From contig OX421968.1 of NCBI GenBank assembly GCA_949128115.1, positions 27,450,377-27,514,376 on the forward strand: a stretch of 64,000 nucleotides of DNA, written 5' to 3'. The notes beneath the pieces are model-generated. The model saw only the letters and a list, made by a program, of their open reading frames with translations, made no database searches and was not told the DNA's origin. The position numbers were made by a program, and so were the translations under genes. Shown in pieces: positions 10,967 to 21,716 of the stretch. How positions within the stretch are numbered: the first letter of the stretch is position 1; each line of letters begins with the position of its first letter. This stretch comes from Anaspis maculata. Lineage: Eukaryota; Arthropoda; Insecta; Coleoptera; Scraptiidae.

Positions 10967-12470
10967 AAAATTTTACCTTCAAGTCACGTCAGTTTGGAGT
11001 CGACACTGTTTTCAGTTCTGCATCTTCCACCCACAAGTGAGTTGCGAGTGCGGGAGAAAAGTTTGTATGCATACTTCAAGCCAAAGAGTTGGAAATATTG
11101 ATGATTTACGCCTTCATTTGTACAACTAAGCGATTGCCAAGCTGACTATGGACTGCATCTTTTGACCTGTTGACGCTTCCGCCAACTAATGCAGCCCTTC
11201 ATCAGCACTTTGGGGACTTATCTCCAGGTTAGCTCTAGTAATGATTTTACTGTGAAGTGATTATTTTGAGTCACTAAAACAGTATTAACAAAAAAATTCA
11301 TCAGTAATATTTATGTGGACACTCAGTATATAGTCACCCATGATCACAATCGCGCTCACAGAGCGTGAAACAGAGCTCATATGTCACCCTGACTAGCGTT
11401 TAGTCTGGGGCACCATGGTCTGGGGGCTATATATTTGTAATCGGTGCTTCCACAGATACCATAGATACATATTTGGGGAACTGAAGAATCACTAAATGCA
11501 TTGAACTGTGGTTTACCGTTGTTATTTTTTTGATGAACGATACAAAGCGAGAGTTCCGTGAGAAGTCGTCCCGAATAACAGCGACAATTTCGAATTTCGC
11601 GGGTCTGCCGGTTTGCCGCGCACCGGATGTGGGGCACTTGCACCTGAAAATCATTTTTTGATCTTTTCTCTTTAATTCAAGCTCAGTCTGAGTTTAATGG
11701 GTTCAAGATGATCACTACGGCATGAATTGCAGCTCAGTGATGCATTTTCAAGAACCTGAGGACCTGAAAATCGAAGACGTGGACAGGGGAAAGTTTGGGT
11801 ATTTTGATATGTTGTTATACTAGGTCCAAACTATCAATGTGCAAAAATTCAGCCTTGGGCGAATTATTTCTAGGTCAAAACCTAATTTGACTGGGCTAAT
11901 AACTACAAATGAAAGACATAGAACTTTTTAGCGCATTTTCATAAGAAAATGACGCTTACATGGCCGGTTTGTTTGTCCATCCGTCCGTCTGTCCGTCTGT
12001 CTGTCTGTCCGTGTAGAAATTAAGAAGCTGTACTCCTCCTCGAGGAATAAAGCTAGAGCCTTAGAATTTTTTTTGATAGATAGCTGATGTCCTCAAGGGT
12101 GGCCAATGGGTATAATTTTTTTTATCTATGCATAGTTATCATTACTATTATCAAAAAACAGATATTTACTGTGCACTTCTAAGAAGTTGAACTCCTCCTC
12201 GGGGAATCAAGCTAGAGCCTTCGAACTTCTTCCGATGGATAGCTGATGTCCCCAAAGGTGGCTAATGGGCTTTTTTTTATACATTTATAGTTATCATTAT
12301 TATTATCATCACAAAACAAAGATTTCCTGTGCACTTCTAAGAAGTTGAACTCCTCCTCGGGGAATGCATCTAGAGCCCTAGAACTTTCTCCAATGGATAG
12401 CTCAGGTCCTCGTGGGTGGCCAGTGGGCAGGCTGGATTTTATGGTTGCACCGCCATCTTGGCCGCCATAT

Positions 12471-13111
12471 ATGGCCGAATACAGAAGATAAGATAGGTGT
12501 GCGAGTGGTCGTGTGATTTGTGCTCCGCGGTTTGGTCTGTTTTTGGCGTGTTTTCGGTTTTTTGGGTTGTGGTTTTGGATCCTTTGGACTGTGTGGGGGT
12601 TGTGGCCTCTGGTTTGGGTGCTTTCCTGGCCCGTTGGCCCGAGTTCTGCCGGTTTCTACAGTTTGGTGAGTTCGTTCCATAATATTCTTGCGTTTTTGTG
12701 CGGTCGCACTTTTTGTCTTCTTCTGGCTGATAGTGAACGTACACCTGAGTGGATTATTGTTCATGTTGTTTATTTTTGGTGCAGTTGCGCCGCACTGCTG
12801 GGCGAAGTGCTTGTATCTTGTATGCTACCTACTGCATTATTTCTGACCTTCTGCACCAATGTGACAGACCATAATACCTACTTCTACTCTGTGCTACGCC
12901 CGGCCTCACGGTCCTGCGGGAGTTTTTGTTTGTTGTTGTTTTTGTTCTGTTTGCACACTGATTTTATACGCAAATTTTATTTATACACGGATTTTATTTA
13001 TTTACACACAGAATTGATTTTATATATGTACAGACTTTTTAGTTTTATCTATTGACAACATTTCATCTAATTTGTCGTATTATTTTTGTGCGTTCATCTC
13101 ATTCTCTTGCC
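12471..13111 (+). promoter_or_regulatory. 5' UTR of the CR1-like LINE
   Basis: GC/T-rich leader between the insertion point and the ORF1 ATG. It carries open frames on both strands without domains. The internal promoter expected for LINEs would lie here, but no motif can be pinned down. Confidence 0.45.
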
Positions 13112-14336
13112 ATGGCTAGTAGCTGTGCTAAATGTAGAACTAGCCGCGGCAAAGGAGCTCTGATTCGTTGTGAGGGCGTTTGTGGTGATTCATATCATTG
13201 TTCTTGTGTTGGAATGAGCGACACCGAATTCAAATTGTTAAATGAGCGAAAAGGCTTTCTATATTTGTGCGACACTTGCAGATTGCGATGCGAGGTGAAC
13301 CTGAAAGATGGGTGGACCTCTCTCTTCGATGCCAAGTTCGATAAGCTCAGAAAGGATTTACAGACTGGTTTCGATCTTAAGTTTGAGATTTTGGTCGAAG
13401 ATAAGCTGGAGAAGCTCTCGAAGTTGCTATGAGAATGGAGAGCTTCGGGAGCAGATTGGGAGGTTGAGCACACTTATGGAGTGTAAGTCGGCCGGCGCTT
13501 TGGGTTATGGCACGGCACTGTCGCAGCCGGTTGGTTCGGCCACCCCTCGGAGTTATGCTGGCGCTGCCTCAAAAACTAAGGCTAAGGTTGTTATAAGGTC
13601 TAAGACTGCGAATGTTCCAGCCTCCGAACTCAAGGCTGATATTCTGAAGAAAATTAACCCCGTAGAAAATGATATTAACATCAGTGAGGTTAGGGATCTG
13701 CGCAATTCGGGTATATTGATAAACTGCAGTGACACCGCGGACCGTGTAAAACTTTTGAAGCTTGCCGAGGAAAAACTTAATTCTGATTATAATGTTCGCG
13801 GGCTCAAATCAATTCAGCCTCAGGTTCGCATTGTAGGAGTTACGCAGGATCTTGAGGAGGGCGAATTTATCCGCTTTCTCAAGGCTCAGAATCGCTCAAT
13901 TTTTGCGGAGGACTCGAAGTATAGCTTGATTAAGTTCGCTCCTACTAAGAGTAACAAAAAGATTTTCCAAGCGACAATTGGTGTTGATGCTGACACCTAC
14001 AGAGCCCTCATCCGCTGTAAGCATGTTATAATAGGTTTTGACAACTGTATAGTATACGACGCTATCTCTGTACTGCGATGTTTTAAGTGTAACTCTTTCC
14101 ACCATGGCTCGGCAAACTGCGATAACCCCGTCAGTTGTCCCATATGCGCTGGCCCACATGATTTGAAAAGCTGTGAAGCCAAGGTCAGACAGTGCTGTAA
14201 CTGCATTTCTTTGAAAAACAAAAAGAGCATCGATATAAAAACTGATCATGCCGCGTTTGAATATAACAGCTGCCATGCTTACGGCCTAGTGGCTGACAGG
14301 CTGAGGGAGGAGTTGCTCGGTTCTGTTGCCGGATAG
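13112..14336 (+). pseudogene. LINE ORF1: PHD finger, coiled region, CCHC zinc knuckles
   Basis: The start chosen is the ATG at 13112 (MASSCAKC), directly before the first zinc ligand; an in-frame ATG at 13052 only adds a hydrophobic lead. Residues 5-61 form a C4HC3 PHD-like finger (CAKC, CEGVCGDSYHCSC, LCDTC). A charged helical segment follows (FDLKFEILVEDKLEKL). A frameshift near 13430 moves the frame, which continues GELREQIGRLSTL and then runs to 14336. Near the C-terminus are knuckles CFKCNSFHHGSANC (CX2CX4HX4C) and CPICAGPHDLKSC (CX2CX3HX4C), plus CCNC. ORF1 proteins of this kind bind LINE RNA; a PHD finger may contact histone tails. Inactive as it stands. Confidence 0.8.
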
Positions 14337-17279
14337 CAATTAGCGGTCAATGCGGCTGATGCCTCGCAGCTGTCCTCCCCTCCTGTTCCGTTTCTGCCTG
14401 ATTCTGGCGCCGTTCTGCGACCTGGCCCTTTTGTCTCCTGCTACTACCAGAACGTCAGGGGGTTGTGCTCGAAGGTTTCTGAGTTGTCTCGGTCGGTATC
14501 GTCGATGTCTCACATTGTCGTGTTTGTCTTGACTGAAACTTGGCTCAATGATGGCGTATGTGATGGCGAGCTGTTTGATCTGCGTAGCTTTTGTGTTTTC
14601 AGGTGCGACAGGGATTTTTCATCTACTGGATCTTCAAGAGGTGGTGGTGTGCTGCTGGCTGTGGGCAGTGACCTGGGCTCATCGGTGATTAATATAAAAT
14701 CTCTTGATTTGTTTCCTTAGGAATTGTTCTTTGTTGACATCCTGGGGGGTCAAGATTAAGGTCAATTTCCGTACTGTTTACATTATTGTGATCTACATTC
14801 CCCCATCTACTGCTCCCCATCATTATGTTGCCCTCTTTGATTGTATTATGTCCTTACCATTCCTCAGCGGCACCGAGGAATTGGTCATCCTGGGTGATTT
14901 CAACATTCCCGAATACTCTGAGGACACTCCGTCTTTGAAGCGTGTCGCGTCCGACAATCTTGTTAGTTTTTTTGACTTTGAGCAATACAACACCGTTCGG
15001 AATGACATGGATAGGACGCTGGACTTGGTTTTTTCCAATGCGGTGTTGCGGGTTTCTGAGTCTGCCATTGCTGTTTTGCCTCAGGATAGCCATCATCAGG
15101 CCCTGGATGTGCTGTTGTCCGTCAGTCTTGCGAGAAGTAGGAGTCCGATCGGCGTGGGCAAGGGTGAGTTCAACTTCAGAAGGGGTAACTATGCTGCGCT
15201 TTACTCCGATCTCGCTTTGGTCGATTGGACTTTTCTTTGCGGATTGAAGGACGTTGACACTGCTGTTGAGGCTTTTTATTCCAAACTATATACCTTGTTT
15301 GATGAGCACATACCTTTGAAGAGGCAGCCAACCCGCAAATATCCACCATGGTTTAACGGCAGAATTATCTCTTGCATTAGACGGAAGGACAGGGAGTGGA
15401 GGGGGTTTTTGAGGAGTGGGAATGATGCTGACCTGGCTCGCTTTAGGGAGCTGCGTGGGCTTCTCAAGCGTGAAATCGACATCAGCTATAAGAGGTACCT
15501 CATCCGTATCGAGAGGGACATCGTCCATAATCCGTCAACCTTCTGGAAAAACATCAACTCTAGAAGGCAGTGTGGAGACATTCCACCAGTGATGGTTTAC
15601 GATGGCGTCGAGTACAATACACCTCAAGGCATCGCTGACGCTTTTGCGGCGCGGTTTTCCTCCGTTTTTGTGAGCCCCTCCTATACATCGCCTCGACGGC
15701 CTGCGTGCGCATTCCCTGAGTCCGGTGGTTTGTTGATTGTCAATGTGATAGGTGAGAGTGACGTTCTTGATGTTTTGAGAAAACTTGAGGCCGGAATGAC
15801 AACTGGTCCCGATTCTGTGCCTGCCTTCCTCATTAGGGACTGCTCCTCAGTTTTCGTGAGGCCTCTGACCGACATGTTCAATCTGATATTGAGAAGATCC
15901 ACATTTCCTAAAATATGGAAACGTACACGTATTTGTCCAGTTCATAAGAAAGGCAATAAAAATGAAATGTCTAATTATAGACCAATCTCCCTCTTGAGCA
16001 ACTTCAGTAAGGTCTTTGAGACTGTGCTGCATTCCTTTCTCTATAATCATACCTCCAGGTTGTTGTCTCCAAATCAGCATGGTTTTGTTAGGGGACGCTC
16101 AACTGCGTCCAATCTCATGTGTAAGACCCAGTTCATCGGTGGTGTGCTAGATTCTGGTGGTCAGGTGGACGTTATTTACACCGATTTTTCAAAAGCTCTT
16201 GATACCCTGGACCACGACACTTTACTGCATAAGTTATCCGCCTTTGGCTTGTCCCCTTCGTTGGTCAGGCTCTTGAAATCATACTTGTGTGACAGACACC
16301 TGTTTGTCCAGTATAATGGTAGTAGGTCTAGTGAGTTCCTTCAGCCATCGGGTGTGCCACAGGGTTCTAATCTTGGTCCTGAGCTTTTTGATATATATAT
16401 ATATATGCTGACGACATAGTAGCTAATCTATCTGTGAAACATTTATTATATGCCGATGATCTGAAGATATTTTGCAGAATTGATGATCGCGCCGACTGTC
16501 GGTTACTTCAGGCAAATCTTGACAAGGTTGATGAGTGGTGTAAAGCTAATTTTCTGTCACTAAATGCCTCGAAGTGCTACGTACAGTCTTACACTCGGAA
16601 GCGCAACCCAACTTTCTATGACTACAACCTGGGCGCGTACACTCTTTCTAGACCTGGCAGCGTCAAAGATCTTGGTGTTTGTTTTGACCCAGAGCTTTCC
16701 TTCAGAATGCACATAAACGATGTCGTCAAATCGGCGTTCAGAAGTCTGGGTTTTGTCATGCGAAACTCAAGGGACTTTGCGGATGTCGCTACGCTTCGTC
16801 TGCTGTGCTGCACGTTTGTCAGGTCAAAGCTTGAGTATGCTTCTATTATTTGGAGCCCCCTATATAAGACTCATATCAACAGCCTGGAGAGAGTGCAGCG
16901 AAGATTTTTGAAATTTCTGTCCTTCAGGATGGACAGTGTCTATCCTCCCAGGGGTTTCCCTAACAGTGAGCTGCAGAACAGGTTCCACTTACAGAGTTTG
17001 AACAATCGCAGGGCTGCCCACTCCGTTATTTACCTGCACAAGATTTTTTTTGGGGGAGTTGACTGCGCTGAGATTCTGAGCAGGATTGACTTTCGCGTGC
17101 CTGGTGCTCATTTGAGATCAAAAGCTCTGTTTCTGCTGCCTTTTGCCAGGACAAATCTTATGGCATCTTCTCCTCTCAGCAGGATGTACTCAAATCACAG
17201 CTTGATCGAGAGTGACGTCGACATCCTGTTCTGCACTCCTGCTTCTGTATATGCTGCCTTCTCTAAACTCGACTTGTAA
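14337..17279 (+). pseudogene. LINE ORF2: AP-type endonuclease and reverse transcriptase
   Basis: The frame after ORF1's stop is open from 14337 and gives YYQNVRGL (14445), then ETWLNDGV, the start of an AP endonuclease. A stop at 14718 and an extra G in the G-run at 14742-14747 break it. The next frame carries LGDFNIPEYS and a degenerate DSHHQALDVL. RT motifs follow: NYRPISLLSNFSKVFE, TDFSKALDTLDH (motif A) and GVPQGSNLGPELF (motif B). Frame is then lost at the (TA)n run at 16391-16405 and resumes with LLYADDLKIF (motif C). The thumb and C-terminal region end at 17279. The role is target-primed reverse transcription. Jockey superfamily, CR1-like by motif pattern. Confidence 0.88.
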
Positions 17280-17310
17280 TTGGGCTCTGGCCTGTTGGTC
17301 GTTTTAATCA

Positions 17311-17386
17311 CTAATAATAATAATAATAATAATAATAACATTGATAATAACATTAATAATAACATTAATAATAATAATAATATTGA
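17311..17386 (+). repeat. (AAT)n-rich 3' tail of the CR1-like LINE
   Basis: AATAATAAT runs with TTGATAATAACAT interruptions start 32 bp after the ORF2 stop and end at the resumed F2 repeat. CR1-type LINEs characteristically end in short tandem repeats instead of poly(A). Confidence 0.8.
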
Positions 17387-18014
17387 AATGCCTTATTAGT
17401 GGAACGATTTTCATGAAACTTCGATGTTACTCTTGTCTTGTATGATCATTCTTATTTTCAAGCTAAATTTCATGATTTCGCCGCCATCCTGGCCACCATA
17501 TTGAAATTTCTTGCTAGTGATAGTGGAACGATTTTCATGGAACTTGAAACTTACCGTTGTCACGTATGATCATTCTTATTTTCAAGCTAAATTTCATGAT
17601 TCCGCCGCCATCTTGGCCGCCATATTGAAATATCTTATTAGTGGAACGATTTTCATGAAACATCCAAATTACCCTTGTCTTGTATGATCATTCTTATTTT
17701 TAAGCTAAATTTCATGATTGCGCCGCCATCTTGAAATTTCTTGCCAGTGGAACGATTTTCATGGAACTTGAAACTTACCCTTGTCACGTATGATCATTCT
17801 TATTTTCAAGCTAGATTTCATGATTTTTCCGCCATCTTGGCCGCCATATTGAAATATTGGTGGAACGATTTTCATGAAACTTGGAAGTTACCCTTGTCCT
17901 GTATGATCATTCTTATTTTTAAGCTAAATTTCATGATTTCGCCGCCATCTTGGCCGCCATATTGAAATTTCTTGCTAGTGGAACGATTTTCATGGAACTT
18001 GGAACTTACCCTTG

Positions 18015-18092
18015 CTTAACAACTTTTTAGCACTCTACTACAACTCCATATTACGCACCTTCAAGATGGTTCGACACTTTTGAATCACCTGT
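18015..18092 (-). mobile_element. MITE end related to the foldback at 8298
   Basis: Read on the minus strand it gives CAGGTGATTCAAAAGTGTC, then a GTAGTAGAGTGC block and AAAAGTTGTT, in the same order as 8298-8365. Only this terminus is present, between F2 and foldback F. Confidence 0.5.
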
Positions 18093-18675
18093 ATATTATT
18101 GTTATGCCCGAAGTAAGGCGGAAAGGATATAGGTACTCTTCGATCAGACGGTTTACAAAGCGTTTATTATCACTTCAAGTTTCATTAGTCCGAAGGTTAG
18201 TGACCAAAAATCAAGTGAACCTTGCATTTGATGACAAAAGCACGAAAATTAGTAGGATAGCCCCCAAGACCGTGTTCTTTCGATTGAGAAGAAGCGCCAC
18301 GCAGATTTTCTCTCGAGAGGTCGCCAGGGGGCCTTTGAAATTTGAACCTACGGAACCACTTTTTGATATCGCTAATAACCAGTGCAAAGAAAACGTATTA
18401 CTCTACCATAAATCTCAACAGCATCAGTCAACATGTCGCTGTCGTTCTTCACTGTTGAAAACAATAAAGTCTTCGGCTAGTGCGAAAAATTTGTTTTATT
18501 TTTTTTTCACCTACAAGAACATGAAAAATTGGCGCATTTGATGCTTTTGCCCACCTTTCCGCATCAGCTTATTCCATGTTCCATGACTGAAGTCGAAAAT
18601 GCTAGAGACTTATTTTCGGGAGAATGCCAAGCACAGAAGAAGTGAGCAATTTTCACTGCCCAGTTTAACAGCGGT

Positions 18676-20447
18676 TTTTAGCGCATTTTCCATTTTGATG
18701 AAAATCGCTATTGCAAACGCTTTGTCCGTCCGTCCGTCCGTTCCTCGAACTCTTCCCAAACTAGACGACCTAGCTTTATAATTTTTTCGCTGTTACTTAG
18801 CTGCCACTCCCAAAGGAGGGCTAGGCTATATTGGATGCCTATATTGCGCCGCTAACATAGAGAAAACCGCCCCCGATAAACTTGAAATAACATAATATTG
18901 CACTTTCTACCAGACTTGATGCTCTGGTGTTCTCATTTTTTGAATTATACATAGCTGCTACTTATAAACGTAAGCCAAGAAACATTCCGTCTTCAATATG
19001 CGCCGCCGACGTGAAAAAACTGCTAAAAACCGCCCCCAATCACTTTAAAATGAAAAACATAAACCCGAAGACATAGCGATCTGATTCTTTCGGTATATAA
19101 ATAGCTGACTAAAAATGGGAAAGGATAGGCTACTTTTGATATAGCGCCGCCTCCAGCTTCCGCCCCCAAAATAAAAAAAGTGCAACTTTCAATAATTTTC
19201 ACTGATTTAGCTGATAATGTTACCTCGAACATTTAGAAACTCTTGACTCAAACTGTGCAAGAATTTCTTTGCCAAACTCCGCCGCTCCCACACGCCGCCC
19301 CCAAAGTGAGAGATATTTGTAAAACATGAACCTGAAGACATATCGATCTAATTCTTTCACTATATTGATAGCTGACTGAAATTGGAAAAAGATAGGCCAC
19401 TTTTAATTAGCCGCCGCCTCTAGCTGCCGCCTCCAAACAAACAAAAAAATGCAACTTTCACAATTTTCCCTGATTGTCATATTTCCCTTACATTTAGAAA
19501 CTCCCAACTCAAACTGTGCAACAGTTACTTTGCCGAATGCTGCCGCCCCCACACGCTGCCCTCAAAGTGAGAGATGAATGAAAAACATAAACCCGAAAAC
19601 ATAACGATCTAATCCTTTCGCTATATGGATAGCTAACTGAAAATGGGAGAGAATAGGCTACTTTTGATATGGCGCCGCCTCCAACTTCCACCCCCCCCCC
19701 CCCCAAAAAAAAAAGTGCAACTCCCAATAATTTCCACTGATTTACATTTTAATCTTACCCCAGACATTCAGAAACTCCCAACTCAAACTGTGGGAGAATT
19801 TCTTTCCCAAACTCTGCCGTTCCCACACGCCGCCCCCAAAGTAAGAGATAAATGTAAAACATAACCCTAAAGATATAGCGATCCAATTGTTCCGCTATAT
19901 AGATAGCTGACTAAGAATGGGAAAAGATAGGCCACTTTTGATTAGTCGCCGCCTCCAGCTCCCGCCCCCAAACAAAAAAAAAATCAACTTTCCCAATTTT
20001 CACTTATTGTCATATTTCCTTAAACATTCAGAAACTCCTAACTCAAACTGTGCAACAGTTACTTTGCCGAATGCTGCCACCCCCACACGCTGCCCTCAAA
20101 GTAAGAGATAAATGGAAAACATAAACCCGAAGATATAGCGATCTAATTCTCTCGCTATATGGATAGCCGACTAAAAATGGGAAAGAATAGACTACTGTTC
20201 AATAGTCGCCGCTCACAGCTCCCGCCCTCTAACAAAAAAATATTGATGAGTGAAAGAATTTTCATTCAAATCTATTTCATTGGCAAGTACCCCATTCTGA
20301 TAACAAAATATCACAATGAGTTTCGAATGAAGAAAGTGGGCAAGGAATGGTGTTTCTCCTTCAACCAAATTTCTTTACGTTCACAATATGCCTCTTTGAG
20401 AAAATGCGCTACTGAGACTCACGCACGTGAAGGCATACTCACTTGTT
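18676..20447 (-). repeat. F3 repeat, complete copy (both terminal modules)
   Basis: Read on the minus strand: the 5' module ACAAGTGAGTATGCCTTCACG...CTCAGTAGCGC (20447-20398); a 150 bp lead with TTTCATTCAAATC; then about five tandem units of about 265 bp (GGGCGGGAGCTGNNGGCGGC, ATAGCGATCTAATTC, AGCTGACTGAAAATGGG). The end block holds a (GGAC)n run at 18726-18742, ACAAAGCG and a hairpin ending GCGCTAAAA at 18676. The right arm of foldback F shows the unfilled site (CAGTTTAACAGCG, an A/T run, AATATTCCCA, near 21185-21215), which places both element ends at a T-run. Confidence 0.8.
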
Positions 20448-20955
20448 TAATATTCCCAATCGATATTACCGATACCATTACTTAAGAAAAATAGGTTGGA
20501 TTGTCCTCTAACAATATTTCAAGACTTCAAATGCGGAACCGCACACCGCACGCAAATATCTCGTAGACTAATTTTTATTGAGGGCGGTAAAATGCTTCTA
20601 GCACTGCCCGAGTACGTAGTAGAACGGTAATAGGGACTGCCAAGAGTACTTTGCTCAGGGCATGCGGCTCAACCTTAAACACTCATTGTAAAGGACCAAG
20701 ATCGGCAAGATCCCATAAAAGGGTCTACTCGAGTAAAGTTGAAAAGTAGGATGCCGGTCCAAAATAATAATAGCACTGCTTGTCGTGAAAACCAGTTGTG
20801 CAGAAAACTTCTGCAGCTACCTGCTACATATTGCCCGGAATGGGTTCAACTGAGAGCTGAAAACCTTAGCGCTCTTGATGAAAACATGTCTACAGGATTT
20901 TTACGTGTGGTTCCGAGTTTAATGTTTAGAAATATTGGTTAATTTTAGTCCAACC
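20448..20955. other. Loop of foldback F, one unrecognised ORF
   Basis: Contains an ORF at 20739-20942 (+) with CRENQLCRKLLQLPATYC and a second Cys, followed by an acidic/hydrophobic stretch. I do not recognise it. GC-balanced sequence at 20540-20900 could be a decayed coding piece of the foldback's parent element. Confidence 0.3.
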
Positions 20956-20957
20956 TA

Positions 20958-21146
20958 TACTGCCGGGCAAAATTAGCGTTACACTTTTTAAAAGCGACAG
21001 ATTACCACAAAAAAATCATGAAGGAGTTCGAGGATATCTAGAAAACCCCTCGTGTTTGCTTCATGAGTCTTCTTGTGCAAATCTGTCGATTGGTTTCTCA
21101 CTGGCAGAACTTTTAAAAAGTGTAACGCTAATTTTGCCCGGCAGTA
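20958..21146. mobile_element. 189-bp mariner-type MITE with TA target duplication
   Basis: The termini are identical inverted repeats of about 37 bp starting TACTGCCGGGCAAAATTAGC, flanked by TA at 20956-20957 and 21147-21148. The interior is short and AT-rich. TA duplication and the compact size suit a Tc1/mariner-derived MITE. The intact TIRs suggest a fairly recent insertion. Confidence 0.88.
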
Positions 21147-21474
21147 TATTTTTTCCTTGTAATGGTATCAGTATTATCGAGTGGGAATATTAAAAAAAAA
21201 CGCTGTTAAACTGAGGAGTGAAAATTGCTCACTTGTTTGCTTGGCATTCTGATGCCGAGAATAGGTCTCTCGCATTTTTGAGTTCATAAATGGAATAAGC
21301 TGATGCGGAAATGTGGGAAAAGACATCAAACGCGCCAGTTTTTCATGTTCGTGTAGGTGAAAAAAAAACAAAACAGATAGCCGAAGACTTTATTCTTTTA
21401 AACAGGGAAGAAAGATAGCGACATGGTGACGGATGCTGTTGAGGTTTATGATAGAGTCATACGACTCATACGTA

Positions 21475-21716
21475 CAGTGCCGGATTAACGCCTAGGCCAA
21501 CAAAGCCCGGGCCTAGGGCGTCAAAATTTTGGGGGCGGCAAAATCGAGGCAATTTTTTTAGATAAAAATTTCATTGTGACATTTCAGTTTCTTATCTTGA
21601 AGTTTGATCTTTGCGTGATACATTTTTGTGCAATTATTTAGATAATGAAAGTTTTCGTTAATAAAAGGCAAACTTGAGGCAGGCCTAGGGGCGGCAAATA
21701 CGTTAATCCGGCACTG
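21475..21716. mobile_element. 242-bp hAT MITE with 8-bp target duplication
   Basis: TIR CAGTGCCGGATTAACG at 21475-21490 and its complement ending at 21716. The 8-bp repeat CATACGTA flanks it (21467-21474 and 21717-21724). The interior is G-rich (GGGCCTAGGGCG, GGGGGCGGCAAAA). It interrupts the right arm of foldback F, so it is younger than that element. Confidence 0.93.

Larger units (their letters stand above)
9538..11876. mobile_element. Foldback element A with arms of about 530 bp
   Basis: Left arm 9538-10067 and right arm about 11331-11876 are inverted copies. The outer edge on both sides reads CCTAGAAATAATTCGCCCAA and the inner edge reads GAGCGCGATTGTGATC followed by GGGTGAC. The arms are similar by eye (many matching blocks such as GGTGCGCG, AAACCGGCAGACCCGCGAAA and TTAAAAATA/TCAAAAAAATA). 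The loop (10068-11330) holds a degenerate transposon-type ORF. No exact target duplication was identified. Confidence 0.75.
12471..17380 (+). mobile_element. CR1/Jockey-type LINE, near full length, decayed
   Basis: A 4.9 kb non-LTR retrotransposon with a 5' UTR (12471-13111), ORF1 with PHD finger and zinc knuckles, ORF2 with endonuclease and reverse transcriptase, a short 3' UTR and an (AAT)n-rich tail. Both junctions are defined because it interrupts an F2 repeat unit: CCGCCATAT before 12471 and TATTGAAAT from 17381. Any target duplication is at most a few bases (AT/TAT) and is masked by the tail. CR1-like LINEs with PHD fingers in ORF1 are known. At least three frameshifts and one stop make it non-autonomous. 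Its higher GC and smooth codon usage set it apart from the surroundings. Confidence 0.88.
11925..18014 (-). repeat. F2 repeat copy split by the CR1-like LINE
   Basis: The minus-strand 3' module is at 11925-11950 (TTTTTAGCGCATTTTC hairpin), followed by a (GTCT)n/(GTCC)n run at 11975-12010 and two to three GAGGAATNAAGCTAGAGCC blocks up to 12430. The GCCATCTTGGCCGCCATAT unit at 12451-12470 is interrupted exactly at 12470/12471. The array resumes at 17381 (TATTGAAAT) with about five units of about 117 bp up to 18014. Removing the LINE restores the same CCGCCATATTGAAAT junction found in the uninterrupted units. Confidence 0.8.

Noticed and set aside
12402..13055. Overlapping ORFs on both strands (101-180 codons)
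   Set aside because: They lie in the LINE 5' UTR and the F2 repeat, have biased composition without motifs, and contradict each other.
18080..18541. 153-codon ORF
   Set aside because: It sits in a foldback arm; the mirrored arm does not preserve the frame and no domain is visible.
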